From Pseudomonadota bacterium (GTDB taxonomy: Bacteria > Pseudomonadota > Gammaproteobacteria > Burkholderiales > Burkholderiaceae_C): 64,000 nucleotides of DNA. The stretch covers positions 18,130 through 82,129 of the forward strand of contig JAFEEF010000033.1 in assembly GCA_018241265.1 (NCBI GenBank). The letters run 5' to 3'. The notes beneath the pieces are model-generated. The model saw nothing but the letters and a program-made list of their open reading frames with translations, was not told where the DNA came from and ran no database searches. The translations under genes and the position numbers were made by a program. Of the stretch, positions 39,385-47,937 are shown piece by piece (within the stretch, counting starts at the first letter, position 1; each line of letters begins with the position of its first letter).

Positions 39385-39502
39385 TCAGCCCTGGGGCGGC
39401 GGTGCGGGCGCCTTCTCGCTCCACAGCGTGCCGCCGGTCGCCCAGTCGCTGCGCTTGATGTCGTAGATCAGGATGTTGACGGAGTCGGGTGACCCGCCGA
39501 GC
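39385..39502 (-). pseudogene. Truncated second copy of the tautomerase gene (3' half)
   Basis: On the minus strand this stretch encodes LGGSPDSVNILIYDIKRSDW and on to the stop, matching the last 39 codons of the intact gene at 28527-28736. By my count about 104 of 117 bases agree, including a 39-base identical run. The first 31 codons, with the catalytic proline, are missing; similarity stops abruptly near 39502. It lies in the same orientation as the intact copy, just upstream of hsdM. It is a clear non-functional remnant, left by duplication or by insertion of the restriction block. Confidence 0.92.
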
Positions 39503-39571
39503 CTGATCTCCAAGGGCTAAGCGCCCGCGATGGAAGCCCGTTCCGCGCGTTGAACGATCGTTCGGTGCCCG

Positions 39572-40936
39572 TCAGCGTGCCGCTTCGAGCAGCTCGCGCG
39601 CCAGCGCGTTGTGGCGCTCGACGAGCGCCGGCAGCTCGATCGTCGTGAGCTCCCCATCGCGCACGACCACGCGGCCGTGCACGACCGCATGGCGCACCCG
39701 CGGCACCTGGCAGAACACCAGCGCCGCGAGCGGATCGTGCTGCGCGCCGGCGGTCTCGATCCCGTCCAGCGGCCAGCAGGCGATATCGGCCGACATGCCG
39801 GGCGCGAGCACGCCGATGTCGTCGCGGTCGAGCACGCGGGCGCCGCCGCGCGTCGCGATCTCGAGCACCTCGCGCGCGCCCATCGCGGACGGCCCCTGCT
39901 CGGGTCCATGGGCGACGCGTTGCAGCAGCATCGCCATGCGCGCTTCGGCCAGCAGATGCCCCGCATCGTTGGACGCCGCGCCGTCGACGCCCAGCCCGAC
40001 CGCCACGCCCGCATCGCGCATCGCGCGGATCGGCGCGATGCCCGATGCCAGCCGCATGTTCGAGCACGGGCAATGGGCGACGCCGGTGCCGGTGCGCGCG
40101 AACAGGCCGATGCCCGGCGCATCGAGCTTCACGCAATGGGCGCACCAGACGTCGCGCCCGGTCCAGCCGAGCGCTTCGACGTATTCGGCCGGCGTGCAAC
40201 CGAACTTCTCGCGCGTGTAGGCGATGTCGTTGTCGTTCTCGGCGAGGTGCGTGTGCAGCGACACGCCGTACCGGCGCGCCATCTCGGCGGTGTCGCGCAT
40301 CAGCTCGCGGCTGACCGAGAACGGCGAGCACGGCGCGAGCACGATGCGGCGCATCGCATGGCGGCTCCTGTCGTGCCAGCGCTCGATCAGGCGCTGGCTC
40401 TCGGCGAGGATCGCGGCCTCGTCCTCGACGATGCGATCGGGCGGCAGCCCGCCGCGGCTCTCGCCGACGCTCATCGAACCGCGCGCCGCATGGAAGCGCA
40501 TGCCGATCTCGTCGGCCGCCGCTATGCTGTCGTCGAGCCGGATGCCGTTCGGATAGACGTAGAGGTGATCGCTGGACGTCGTGCAGCCCGACAGCAGGAG
40601 CTCCGCCATCGCGGTCTGCGTCGAGACGCGGATCATCTCCGGCGTCAGGTTGGCCCAGATCGGATAGAGGCCCTTCAGCCAGCCGAACAGCTCGTTGTCC
40701 TGCACCAGCGCCCGCGTCAGCGTCTGGTACATATGGTGGTGCGTGTTGACGAGGCCCGGCGTCACGACCATGTCGCGCGCGTCGATGACCTCGTCGGCCG
40801 TCGCCGGCAGCTCGGCCGACGGACCGACGGCCTCGATCACATGGTCGCGGACATAGACCGCGCCATCGCGCAACTCGCGCCGCGCGTCGTCCATCGTGGC
40901 GACGAGACGGGCGTTCCTGATCAGCAGGGTGGACAT
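39572..40936 (-). CDS. 8-oxoguanine deaminase-type amidohydrolase
   Basis: A 454-residue metal-dependent amidohydrolase of the AtzA/TrzN superfamily. Metal ligands are NTHHHMYQ (near 65), SLHTHLAEND (near 235), an HCVK histidine and the GVDGAASND aspartate. The stretch MYQTLTRALVQDNELFGWLK and ELLLSGCTTSSDHLY match the Pseudomonas 8-oxoguanine deaminase group, which acts on 8-oxoguanine and related purines. It is 13 bases upstream of nothing but follows the NCS2 permease (13-base gap) on the same strand, so uptake and deamination are linked. Plain guanine deaminase is the alternative. Confidence 0.88.
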   Translation of the reverse strand: MSTLLIRNARLVATMDDARRELRDGAVYVRDHVIEAVGPSAELPATADEVIDARDMVVTPGLVNTHHHMYQTLTRALVQDNELFGWLKGLYPIWANLTPEMIRVSTQTAMAELLLSGCTTSSDHLYVYPNGIRLDDSIAAADEIGMRFHAARGSMSVGESRGGLPPDRIVEDEAAILAESQRLIERWHDRSRHAMRRIVLAPCSPFSVSRELMRDTAEMARRYGVSLHTHLAENDNDIAYTREKFGCTPAEYVEALGWTGRDVWCAHCVKLDAPGIGLFARTGTGVAHCPCSNMRLASGIAPIRAMRDAGVAVGLGVDGAASNDAGHLLAEARMAMLLQRVAHGPEQGPSAMGAREVLEIATRGGARVLDRDDIGVLAPGMSADIACWPLDGIETAGAQHDPLAALVFCQVPRVRHAVVHGRVVVRDGELTTIELPALVERHNALARELLEAAR

Positions 40937-40949
40937 GTCGCGCCGACGA

Positions 40950-42416
40950 TCAGTGCCCGCCCTCCGCCTGCATCGCCGCCTGCACCGCCTCTTCGACCGT
41001 CCCGCGGGCGCCGTTGAAGAACAGGTTCAGCAGCACCGCGCACACCGTCGTCAAGAGGATGCCCGACTCGAGCAGCGGATGCAGCGCATGCGGCATGTGC
41101 TGCGCCCAATCGGGTGCGGCCATCGGGATCATGCCGGCGCTGATGGCCACCGCGACGATGTAGAGGTTGTTGCGGTTGCCCTTGAAGTCGACCGCCGCGA
41201 GGATGCGGATGCCGGTCGCGGCGACCATGCCGAACATCACGAGGCCGGCGCCGCCGAGCACGAAGAGCGGCAGCGATTCGACCAGCGACGCCATCTTCGG
41301 GATCATGCCGAGCACGATCAGGATGATGCCCGCGGCGACGCAGACGAAACGGCTCTTCACGCCGGTCACGCCGACCAGGCCGACGTTCTGCGAGAAGCTC
41401 GTGTACGGGAAGGTGTTGAAGATGCCGCCGATCACCGTGCCGAGGCCGTCGGTGCGCAGGCCCGCGGTGAGGTTCTGCGGCGTCAGCTTGCGGTCGGTGA
41501 GGTCCGACAGCGCGAGGAACATGCCGGTCGACTCGATGAAGCTGACGATCATCACCAGCACCATCGTCAGGATCAGCGCCGGATCGAACAGCGGCATGCC
41601 GAAGTGGAACGGCACGACGACGTCGAACCACGGCGCCGCGGCGACCTTCGCGAAGCTCATCTTGCCGAGCGCCGCCGCGACCACGCCGCCGACCACGATG
41701 CCGAGCAGCACCGAGATGTTGGCGACGAAGCCGCGGCCGAACTTGGCGATGAGCATGATCACGGCGAGCACGAAGATCGCGATCGCGAGGTTGTCGAGCG
41801 CCGCGTAGGACGGGTTCGCGATCATCGGCGCCGGGCCGGCGGGTATCGCGGTACCGGCAGCCTTCGCATCGGCAACGGCCTGCAGGAAGACCGGATCGGC
41901 GATCTTGGCGAGGAACGGCGGGCCGCCCATCGCCCAGCCGATGCCGACGCGCATCAGGGTCGCACCGATCACCGTGATGATCGTGCCGGTGACGACCGGC
42001 GGGAAGTAGCGCAGCATGCGGCTCGCGAGCGGCGCGATCAGGATGCCGATGATGCCCGACGCGATGATGCTGCCGAACAGCGTGCGTGCGCCATCGAGGC
42101 CGGGCGTGGACGCTGCGATCGCGAGCATCGGGCCGACCGCCGCGAAGGTCACGCCCATCATCACCGGCATGCGGATGCCGAACCATTGCGTCACGCCGAA
42201 CGACTGGATCAGCGTGACGATGCCGCAGCAGAACAGGTCGGCCGAGATCAGCAGCGCGACCTCCGACGGCGAGAGCTTCAGCGCGCGGCCGACGATCAGC
42301 GGCACCGCGATCGCGCCGGCATACATCACCAGCACATGCTGGAAGCCGAGCGCCGCGAGCCGCGGGGTCGGCAGGCGTTCATCGACGGGGTGGACGGTGG
42401 CGGTGATCGTCGTCAT
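40950..42416 (-). CDS. Xanthine/urate permease (NCS2 family)
   Basis: A 488-residue nucleobase:cation symporter-2 with about 14 membrane segments. Marks are GFQHVLVMYAGAIAVPLIVG in helix 1, the QSFGVTQWFGIRMPVMMG stretch and the NAT signature region near residues 330-345 (TFPYTSFSQNVGLVGVTG). This opening and signature point to the xanthine/urate branch rather than uracil. It precedes the deaminase gene by 13 bases and follows puuD by 141 bases. Confidence 0.93.
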   Translation of the reverse strand: MTTITATVHPVDERLPTPRLAALGFQHVLVMYAGAIAVPLIVGRALKLSPSEVALLISADLFCCGIVTLIQSFGVTQWFGIRMPVMMGVTFAAVGPMLAIAASTPGLDGARTLFGSIIASGIIGILIAPLASRMLRYFPPVVTGTIITVIGATLMRVGIGWAMGGPPFLAKIADPVFLQAVADAKAAGTAIPAGPAPMIANPSYAALDNLAIAIFVLAVIMLIAKFGRGFVANISVLLGIVVGGVVAAALGKMSFAKVAAAPWFDVVVPFHFGMPLFDPALILTMVLVMIVSFIESTGMFLALSDLTDRKLTPQNLTAGLRTDGLGTVIGGIFNTFPYTSFSQNVGLVGVTGVKSRFVCVAAGIILIVLGMIPKMASLVESLPLFVLGGAGLVMFGMVAATGIRILAAVDFKGNRNNLYIVAVAISAGMIPMAAPDWAQHMPHALHPLLESGILLTTVCAVLLNLFFNGARGTVEEAVQAAMQAEGGH

Positions 42417-42557
42417 CTACGGTCTCCAGTAGCTGCTGCACGTTGGGGTTCGCATGCTTCGTGCCATGTTCGTGCACCATGCGATGAGAAGTTTGGGCGC
42501 CAAGGGCGCGAAGGGCAAGAAAGACGCCGCGCGGCGCACGGCGATCCGATCGGCGCT

Positions 42558-43757
42558 CTACTGCGTCGAGGCGCCCGCGTTGAACCAGCTGCCGAGCTGG
42601 GCACGTTCGGCGTCCGTGATCTGGGTCGCGTTGTTCAGCGGCATCGTCTTCTGCACGACGGCCTGCTGGTAGAGCATCTGCGCGTTGTGCGAGATGCCTT
42701 CGGCGTTGTCGAGGCGCACGCCCTTGTTGGCGAGCGCGGCGTTGTGGCACATCACGCAGCGCTGCTGCACGATCGCCTGCACCTGCGCGAAGGTCGCGGG
42801 CTTGGCACCGGCTTCGGCCGCGGCCGGCGGCGCCGGCATGATCGCGAACACCACGCCGGCCAGCAGCACGACCCCGATCACCGCATAGCGCCACGGCACC
42901 GGCTGGTGGGTGGCGAGCGCCTTGTGGCGCAGCACGAACGACAGCCGGATCAGCGCGCCGCCGAGCATGATGACGACGAGCACCAGCCAGTTGTACTTGG
43001 CGCCGTAGGCGAAGCCGTAGTGGTTCGACAGCATCGCGAACACCACCGGCAACGTGAAGAAGGTGTTGTGCACGCTGCGCTGCTTGCCGCGCTGGCCGTG
43101 GATCGGATCGACCGGCTCGCCGGCGCGCATCTGCGCGATCGCCTTGCGCTGGCCGGGGATGATCCAGAAGAACACGTTCGCGCTCATCGTCGTGGCCATC
43201 ATCGCGCCGACGAGCAGGAAGGCGGCGCGTCCGGCGAACAGCCGGCACGACAGCCACGAGGCGACCACGATGAGCAGGAAGACCAGCGCGCCGACGATCA
43301 TGTCGCCGTTCTTCAAGCGGCCGAAGGCGCGGCAGATCGTGTCGTAGGCGACCCAGAACACGATGAAGAACGCGATCGCCGCGGTCACCGCTTCCATCGG
43401 CTGCCAGTTGAACAGGCTCTTGTCGATCAGGAAGGTGGTCGCGTTGAAGAGGTACAGCACCGTGAACAGGCTCATGCCCGTGATCCAGGTGAAGTAGCTT
43501 TCCCACAGCGACCAGTGCAGATGGTCCGGCAGCTTCTTCGGCGAGACCGGGTACTTCTGCTGGTGGTAGAAGCCGCCGCCGTGCACCGCCCACTGCTCGC
43601 CGCCGATGCCCTTCTCGCGGTCCTTCGGGTCTTCGGGCGGGGTCAGGCTGTTGTCGAGGCCGACGAAATAGAACGACGAGCCGATCCAGGCGATGCCGGT
43701 GATGACGTGGGCCCAGCGCAGAAGCAGGTTGAGCCAGTCGAGGACATACGCTTCCAT
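42558..43757 (-). CDS. puuD: Urate hydroxylase PuuD (membrane, cytochrome c-fused)
   Basis: A 399-residue integral membrane urate oxidase that converts urate to 5-hydroxyisourate and passes electrons to the respiratory chain instead of making peroxide. About eight membrane helices (DUF989 domain, 1-310; opening LNLLLRWAHVITGIAWIGSS) precede a periplasmic cytochrome c domain with the haem motif CVMCH near residue 335 and a methionine ligand in KTMPLNN. It is followed by the permease and deaminase genes on the same strand. A TGTATACA palindrome and a leader hairpin lie in its upstream region. Confidence 0.94.
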   Translation of the reverse strand: MEAYVLDWLNLLLRWAHVITGIAWIGSSFYFVGLDNSLTPPEDPKDREKGIGGEQWAVHGGGFYHQQKYPVSPKKLPDHLHWSLWESYFTWITGMSLFTVLYLFNATTFLIDKSLFNWQPMEAVTAAIAFFIVFWVAYDTICRAFGRLKNGDMIVGALVFLLIVVASWLSCRLFAGRAAFLLVGAMMATTMSANVFFWIIPGQRKAIAQMRAGEPVDPIHGQRGKQRSVHNTFFTLPVVFAMLSNHYGFAYGAKYNWLVLVVIMLGGALIRLSFVLRHKALATHQPVPWRYAVIGVVLLAGVVFAIMPAPPAAAEAGAKPATFAQVQAIVQQRCVMCHNAALANKGVRLDNAEGISHNAQMLYQQAVVQKTMPLNNATQITDAERAQLGSWFNAGASTQ

Positions 43758-43782
43758 GTAGGTATGGTCTCCAGTGAGTCAG

Positions 43783-43817
43783 GGATCCGGCGGCCTACCA
43801 GACGGGCTACCGGATCC
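43783..43817. other. Hairpin in the puuD leader
   Basis: GGATCCGG (43783-43790) and CCGGATCC (43810-43817) can pair over 8 bases around a 19-base loop. It lies 26-60 bases upstream of the puuD ATG, so it would be in the mRNA leader if transcription starts near the operator at 43891. The function is unknown. Confidence 0.4.
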
Positions 43818-43890
43818 TTACCACAGCGGGCTCTGTAAGGCGGGAATGTCGCGACCGGCTGGCTGGCCGGGCTCCGCGGCGACACGGGCA

Positions 43891-43904
43891 AACTGTATAC
43901 AGTT
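43891..43904. promoter_or_regulatory. Palindromic operator upstream of puuD
   Basis: AACTGTATACAGTT is a perfect 14-base palindrome, 134 bases upstream of the puuD start, in an AT-rich pocket. It shares the TGTATACA core with the site at 44363. The core is typical of GntR/FCD operators, and the FCD regulator gene at 44417 is the obvious candidate to bind both. Confidence 0.7.
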
Positions 43905-43949
43905 TTTTGCCTTGATTGTGCGCGGGTTTACCCGAACCCTGGAGCGGTA

Positions 43950-44303
43950 TCAGCTGCCGCGGTAGGTCGAGTACGACCACGGGCTCGCCAGCAGCGGCAC
44001 GTGGTAGTGCTGGCCGGCCGTCGACAGGCCGAAGTCGAGCGGCACTTCGTCGAGGAACGCCGGCTCGGCGAGCGCCGCGCCGCGCGTCCTGAAGTAGGCC
44101 GCGACCGCGAACACCAGCCGATACCTGCCCGGCCGGAAGGTCTCGCCCTGCAGCAGCGGCTCGTCGGCGCGGCCGTCGTCGTTCAGCGCGATCTCCTTCA
44201 GCAGCACCGGCTGCGCGCCGTCGAGGCGATAGAGGCGCACGGCCATGCCGGCGGCGGGGCAGCCGTTGGCGGTGTCGAGCACGTGGGTGGTGAGCTTGCC
44301 CAT
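43950..44303 (-). CDS. uraH: 5-hydroxyisourate hydrolase (transthyretin-like)
   Basis: A 117-residue transthyretin-fold enzyme that opens the ring of 5-hydroxyisourate, the product of PuuD. Catalytic residues are seen in LTTHVLDTANG (first His), an arginine in the middle and YHVPLL (second His); the family ending YRGS is exact. The ATG at 44303 has GGAG about 9 bases upstream. It is divergent from the gntR gene across the operator at 44363 and is followed by puuD on the same strand. Confidence 0.96.
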   Translation of the reverse strand: MGKLTTHVLDTANGCPAAGMAVRLYRLDGAQPVLLKEIALNDDGRADEPLLQGETFRPGRYRLVFAVAAYFRTRGAALAEPAFLDEVPLDFGLSTAGQHYHVPLLASPWSYSTYRGS

Positions 44304-44362
44304 GTCAGGTGGTCTCCGGGGATAGCGGCATGGCGCCGAAAAAATAGATTGATCTTGACGCA

Positions 44363-44378
44363 AAAGTGTATACACTTT
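44363..44378. promoter_or_regulatory. Palindromic operator between uraH and gntR
   Basis: AAAGTGTATACACTTT is a perfect 16-base palindrome in the 113-base divergent promoter region of uraH and the GntR/FCD gene. A TTGACG hexamer lies just to its left (44355-44360) on the plus strand. It shares the TGTATACA core with the puuD site, implying one regulator for both promoters plus autoregulation. Confidence 0.75.
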
Positions 44379-44416
44379 GCGGAACAAAGCAAGGTCGATC
44401 TGCCTCTACCGCCTCC

Positions 44417-45157
44417 ATGCCTCGCGCCACTGCTCAGCTCTCGGTCGTCGCTCCCGCCAAGCCGGCGGCCGGCCGCGCATCGAAGGACGGCGGGCGGGTG
44501 GACACGCAGCGCATCGTCGAAGCGATCACCAGCGCGATCGTCGAGCGTCGCCTGATGCCCGGCACCAAGCTCGCCGAGCAGAAGATCGCCGACGTCTTCA
44601 AGGTCTCGCGCACGCTGGTGCGCCAGGCGCTCAACCAGTTGAGCCGCCACAAGCTGATCACGCTCGAGCCGGCACGCGGCGCGCGCGTCGCCGAACCCAG
44701 CGTCGAGGAGGCGCGCCAGGTCTTCCAGGTACGCGCGATGCTCGAAGCGGCGATGATCCGTCGCGCCGCGCAGGAACTCGACAAGAAGCAGATCGGCCAG
44801 CTCCGCGCCCACCTGCGCGCCGAGCAGGCCGCCGTGCAGCGCACCGACGTCTCCGGCCGGACGCAACTGCTGGCCGACTTCCATGTCGTGATCGCGCAGA
44901 TGCTCGGCAACGAAGTCCTCGCCGACATGCTCGGCGACCTCATCTCGCGCTGCGCGCTGATCACGCTGATGTACCAGTCGTCGCATTCGGCCGCGCATTC
45001 GTTCGAGGAGCACGTCGCGATCGTCGACGCGATCGAGCAGCGCGACGGCGACGCTGCCGCCGCATTGATGGAAGAACACCTCACCAACGTCGAGCACAAC
45101 CTGGAACTCGACCCGCGCAGCACGGATCTCGAATCCGTGCTGCTGCCCAACCGATGA
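44417..45157 (+). CDS. GntR-family regulator, FCD subfamily, of the purine cluster
   Basis: A 246-residue FCD regulator with a basic N-terminal extension of about 30 residues. The winged helix carries KIADVFKVSRTLVRQALNQL; the FCD domain keeps the metal-type pattern DFHVVIAQMLGN, EEHVAIVDAI and EEHLTNVEHN. It is the first gene of a plus-strand unit with puuE, the fused uraD gene and the M20 gene. The effector is presumably a purine breakdown intermediate. Two perfect TGTATACA palindromes nearby are its likely operators. Confidence 0.92.
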   Translation: MPRATAQLSVVAPAKPAAGRASKDGGRVDTQRIVEAITSAIVERRLMPGTKLAEQKIADVFKVSRTLVRQALNQLSRHKLITLEPARGARVAEPSVEEARQVFQVRAMLEAAMIRRAAQELDKKQIGQLRAHLRAEQAAVQRTDVSGRTQLLADFHVVIAQMLGNEVLADMLGDLISRCALITLMYQSSHSAAHSFEEHVAIVDAIEQRDGDAAAALMEEHLTNVEHNLELDPRSTDLESVLLPNR

Positions 45158-45177
45158 TGAGAGGAGACGAGCTCACC

Positions 45178-46116
45178 ATGACCGACAGGAACTACCCCCG
45201 CGACCTGCGCGGCTACGGCCGCAACCCGCCGCATGCGCAGTGGCCGAACCGCGCCCGCATCGCCGTTCAGTTCGTGCTGAACTACGAGGAAGGCGGCGAG
45301 AACAGCCCGCTGCACGGCGATGCGGCCACCGAGACCTTCCTGTCCGAGCTCGGCACGGCGCAGGCGTTCGAGAACCGCCACATGACGATGGAGTCGATGT
45401 ACGAGTTCGGCTCGCGCGTCGGCGTCTGGCGCATCCTGCGCGAGTTCGAGCGGCGCAAGCTGCCGCTCACGGTGTTCGGCGTCGGCATGGCGCTGCAGCG
45501 CTACCCCGAGCTGGTGTCGGCCTTCATGGAGCAGGGCCACGAGATCGCCAACCACGGCCTGCGCTGGATCCACTACCAGCACATGCCCGAGGCGACCGAG
45601 CGCGAGCACATGGCGCAGGCCACCGCGCTCCTGAAGGAGATGACCGGCGGCGCCTGGCCGCTGGGCTGGTACACCGGCCGCGACAGCCCGAACACGCGGC
45701 GGCTCGTCGCCGACCAGGGCGGCTACGAATACGACAGCGACTACTACGGTGACGAGCTGCCGTTCTGGATGGACGTGACCAAGACCGACGGCACGGTCGC
45801 GCCGCAGCTCATCGTGCCCTACACGCTCGACACCAACGACATGCGCTGCGTGCAGCCGCACGGCTTCGCGACCGGCGACGACTTCTTCGCCTACCTGCGC
45901 GACAGCTTCGATGCGCTGTATGCCGAGGGCGACGAGGCACCGAAGATGCTGTCGATCGGCATGCACTGCCGCCTGCTCGGTCGGCCCGCCCGGATCGGCG
46001 TGCTGCAGCGCTTCCTCGACCACATCCAGAAGCACGACCGCGTGTGGATCACGCGGCGCATCGACATCGCGCGGCATTGGAAGACCGTGCATCCGTACCA
46101 GGGGGCTGCCGCATGA
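45178..46116 (+). CDS. puuE: Allantoinase PuuE (polysaccharide-deacetylase fold)
   Basis: A 312-residue metal-independent allantoinase of the PuuE type, which hydrolyses allantoin to allantoate. The NodB-like fold shows RIAVQFVLNYEEGGENS near the N-terminus, GHEIANHGLRWIHYQ in the middle and MLSIGMHCRLLGRPARIGVL near the end, all standard for PuuE. The ATG at 45178 fits the family N-terminus; GAGGAGA stands some 12 bases upstream. Its stop overlaps the next start as ATGA. Confidence 0.94.
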   Translation: MTDRNYPRDLRGYGRNPPHAQWPNRARIAVQFVLNYEEGGENSPLHGDAATETFLSELGTAQAFENRHMTMESMYEFGSRVGVWRILREFERRKLPLTVFGVGMALQRYPELVSAFMEQGHEIANHGLRWIHYQHMPEATEREHMAQATALLKEMTGGAWPLGWYTGRDSPNTRRLVADQGGYEYDSDYYGDELPFWMDVTKTDGTVAPQLIVPYTLDTNDMRCVQPHGFATGDDFFAYLRDSFDALYAEGDEAPKMLSIGMHCRLLGRPARIGVLQRFLDHIQKHDRVWITRRIDIARHWKTVHPYQGAAA

Positions 46117-47897
46117 CCGCGCCAACGCCATTGACACTCGATTGGTTCAACAAGGCGCCGGCCGACGTAGCCCTCGCGGCGCTCGACGGCCTCTACGAGC
46201 ACTCGCCGTGGATCGTCGCCGTGGCGCTCGACCGGCGGCCGTACGCGAGCCTCGCGCAACTGAAGCACGCCTTCGTCGAGATCGTGCGCGACGGCGGCCG
46301 CGACCGGCAGCTCGCGCTGGTCCGTGCCCACCCCGAGCTCGCCGGCAAGGCGATGGTCGAGAAGTCGCTGACGGCCGAATCGACCGGCGAGCAGAAGAAG
46401 GCCGGCCTGACCGACTGCACGCCGGAAGAGATGGCGCACATCGCCCGGCTCAATCGCGCCTACGTCGACAAGTTCGGCTTCCCGTTCGTGCTCGCGGTGC
46501 GCGGCCCGCGCGGCACCGGGCTGCATCGCAGCGAGATCATCGCGACGGTCGAGCGGCGCATCGGCAACCATCCCGACTTCGAGCTCGCCGAGAACCTGCG
46601 CAACATCCACCGCATCGCCGAGATCCGCCTGAACGACAAGTTCGGCGTGTCGCCCGACATCGGCAACCAGGTCTGGGACTGGCAGGAGCGCCTCGCGACG
46701 CACAGCGACCCGGGCTATGCCGAGAACGGCCAGCTCACCGTCACGTACCTCACCGACGCGCACCGCGCCTGCGCGCAGCGCATCGCGCACTGGATGCGCG
46801 ACGACTGCGGATTCGACGACGTGTCGATCGATGCGGTCGGCAATGTCGTCGGCATCTACCACGGCACCGACCGCAGCGCGAAGCGCCTCCTGACCGGCAG
46901 CCACTACGACACCGTGCGCAACGGCGGCAAGTACGACGGGCGGCTCGGCATCTTCACCGCGATGGCCTGCGTGCGCGAGCTGCACCGGGCAGGCAAGCGC
47001 CTGCCGTACGACTTCGAAGTCGTCGGCTTCGCGGAGGAAGAAGGTCAGCGCTACAAGGCGACCTTCCTCGGCTCGGGCGCGCTGGTCGGCCAGTTCGATC
47101 CGGCCTGGCTCGACCAGCAGGACGCCGACGGCATCACGATGCGCAGCGCGATGGAGCATGCGGGCCTGTGCATCCCCGACATCCCGAAGCTCAAGCGCGA
47201 TCCGTCGAGGTACCAGGGCTTCATCGAGCTGCACATCGAGCAAGGGCCGGTGCTCACCGAGCTGGGCTTGCCGCTCGGCGTCGTCACGTCGATCAACGGC
47301 AGCGTGCGCTATTTCGGCGAGGTGCAGGGCATGGCGAGCCATGCCGGCACGACGCCGATGGGCACGCGCCGCGATGCGGCAACGGCGGTCGCCGAACTGT
47401 CGCTCTTCCTCGAGAAGCGCGCCGGCTCGGTGCCCAACCTCGTCGGCACGATGGGCATCATGACGGTGCCGAACGGCTCGACCAACGTCGTGCCGGGACG
47501 CTGCCAGTTCACGCTCGACATCCGCGCGACGACCAACGACGTGCGCGATGCCTGCGCCGCCGACGTGCTGGCCGAGCTGAAGGCGATCTGCGAGCGGCGC
47601 GGCCTGTCGTACAAGATCGACGAGACGATGCGCGCCGCCGCCGCACCGAGCGCGCCGCCGTGGCAGCAGCGCTGGGAGCATGCCGTCGAAGCCACCGGCC
47701 TGCCGGTCTTCCGCATGCCCAGCGGCGCGGGTCATGACGCGATGAAGCTGCACGAGGCGATGCCGCAGGCGATGCTGTTCGTGCGCGGCGAGAACTCCGG
47801 CATCAGCCACAACCCGCTCGAATCGACGACCAGCGACGACATGCAGCTCGGCGTCGAGGCGTTCATGCATGTGCTGAACGAACTGGCGCAGCACTGA
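46113..47897 (+). CDS. Fused OHCU decarboxylase / allantoate amidohydrolase
   Basis: A 594-residue bifunctional protein. Residues 1-170 are the OHCU decarboxylase (UraD): the catalytic His in RAHPELAGK, the Glu in STGEQKKAGL and the family strand LNRAYVDKFGFPFV. Residues about 185-594 are an M20 allantoate amidohydrolase: SHYDTVRNGGKYDG (metal His and Asp), GFAEEEGQRY (bridging Glu pair), ELHIEQGPVL and GHDAMKL. The two steps flank the PuuE step, so the fusion carries the enzymes before and after allantoinase. It overlaps puuE by 4 bases. Both halves look active. Confidence 0.94.
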   Translation: MTAPTPLTLDWFNKAPADVALAALDGLYEHSPWIVAVALDRRPYASLAQLKHAFVEIVRDGGRDRQLALVRAHPELAGKAMVEKSLTAESTGEQKKAGLTDCTPEEMAHIARLNRAYVDKFGFPFVLAVRGPRGTGLHRSEIIATVERRIGNHPDFELAENLRNIHRIAEIRLNDKFGVSPDIGNQVWDWQERLATHSDPGYAENGQLTVTYLTDAHRACAQRIAHWMRDDCGFDDVSIDAVGNVVGIYHGTDRSAKRLLTGSHYDTVRNGGKYDGRLGIFTAMACVRELHRAGKRLPYDFEVVGFAEEEGQRYKATFLGSGALVGQFDPAWLDQQDADGITMRSAMEHAGLCIPDIPKLKRDPSRYQGFIELHIEQGPVLTELGLPLGVVTSINGSVRYFGEVQGMASHAGTTPMGTRRDAATAVAELSLFLEKRAGSVPNLVGTMGIMTVPNGSTNVVPGRCQFTLDIRATTNDVRDACAADVLAELKAICERRGLSYKIDETMRAAAAPSAPPWQQRWEHAVEATGLPVFRMPSGAGHDAMKLHEAMPQAMLFVRGENSGISHNPLESTTSDDMQLGVEAFMHVLNELAQH

Positions 47898-47937
47898 CCG
47901 ACTCGAAGATCGCGTCTTGCCACTTGAGGACATTCGA

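Noticed and set aside
42417..42557. Short frames between the NCS2 permease and puuD
   Set aside because: The 141-base gap has a purine-rich stretch giving basic peptides on both strands but no ribosome site or family; left as intergenic.
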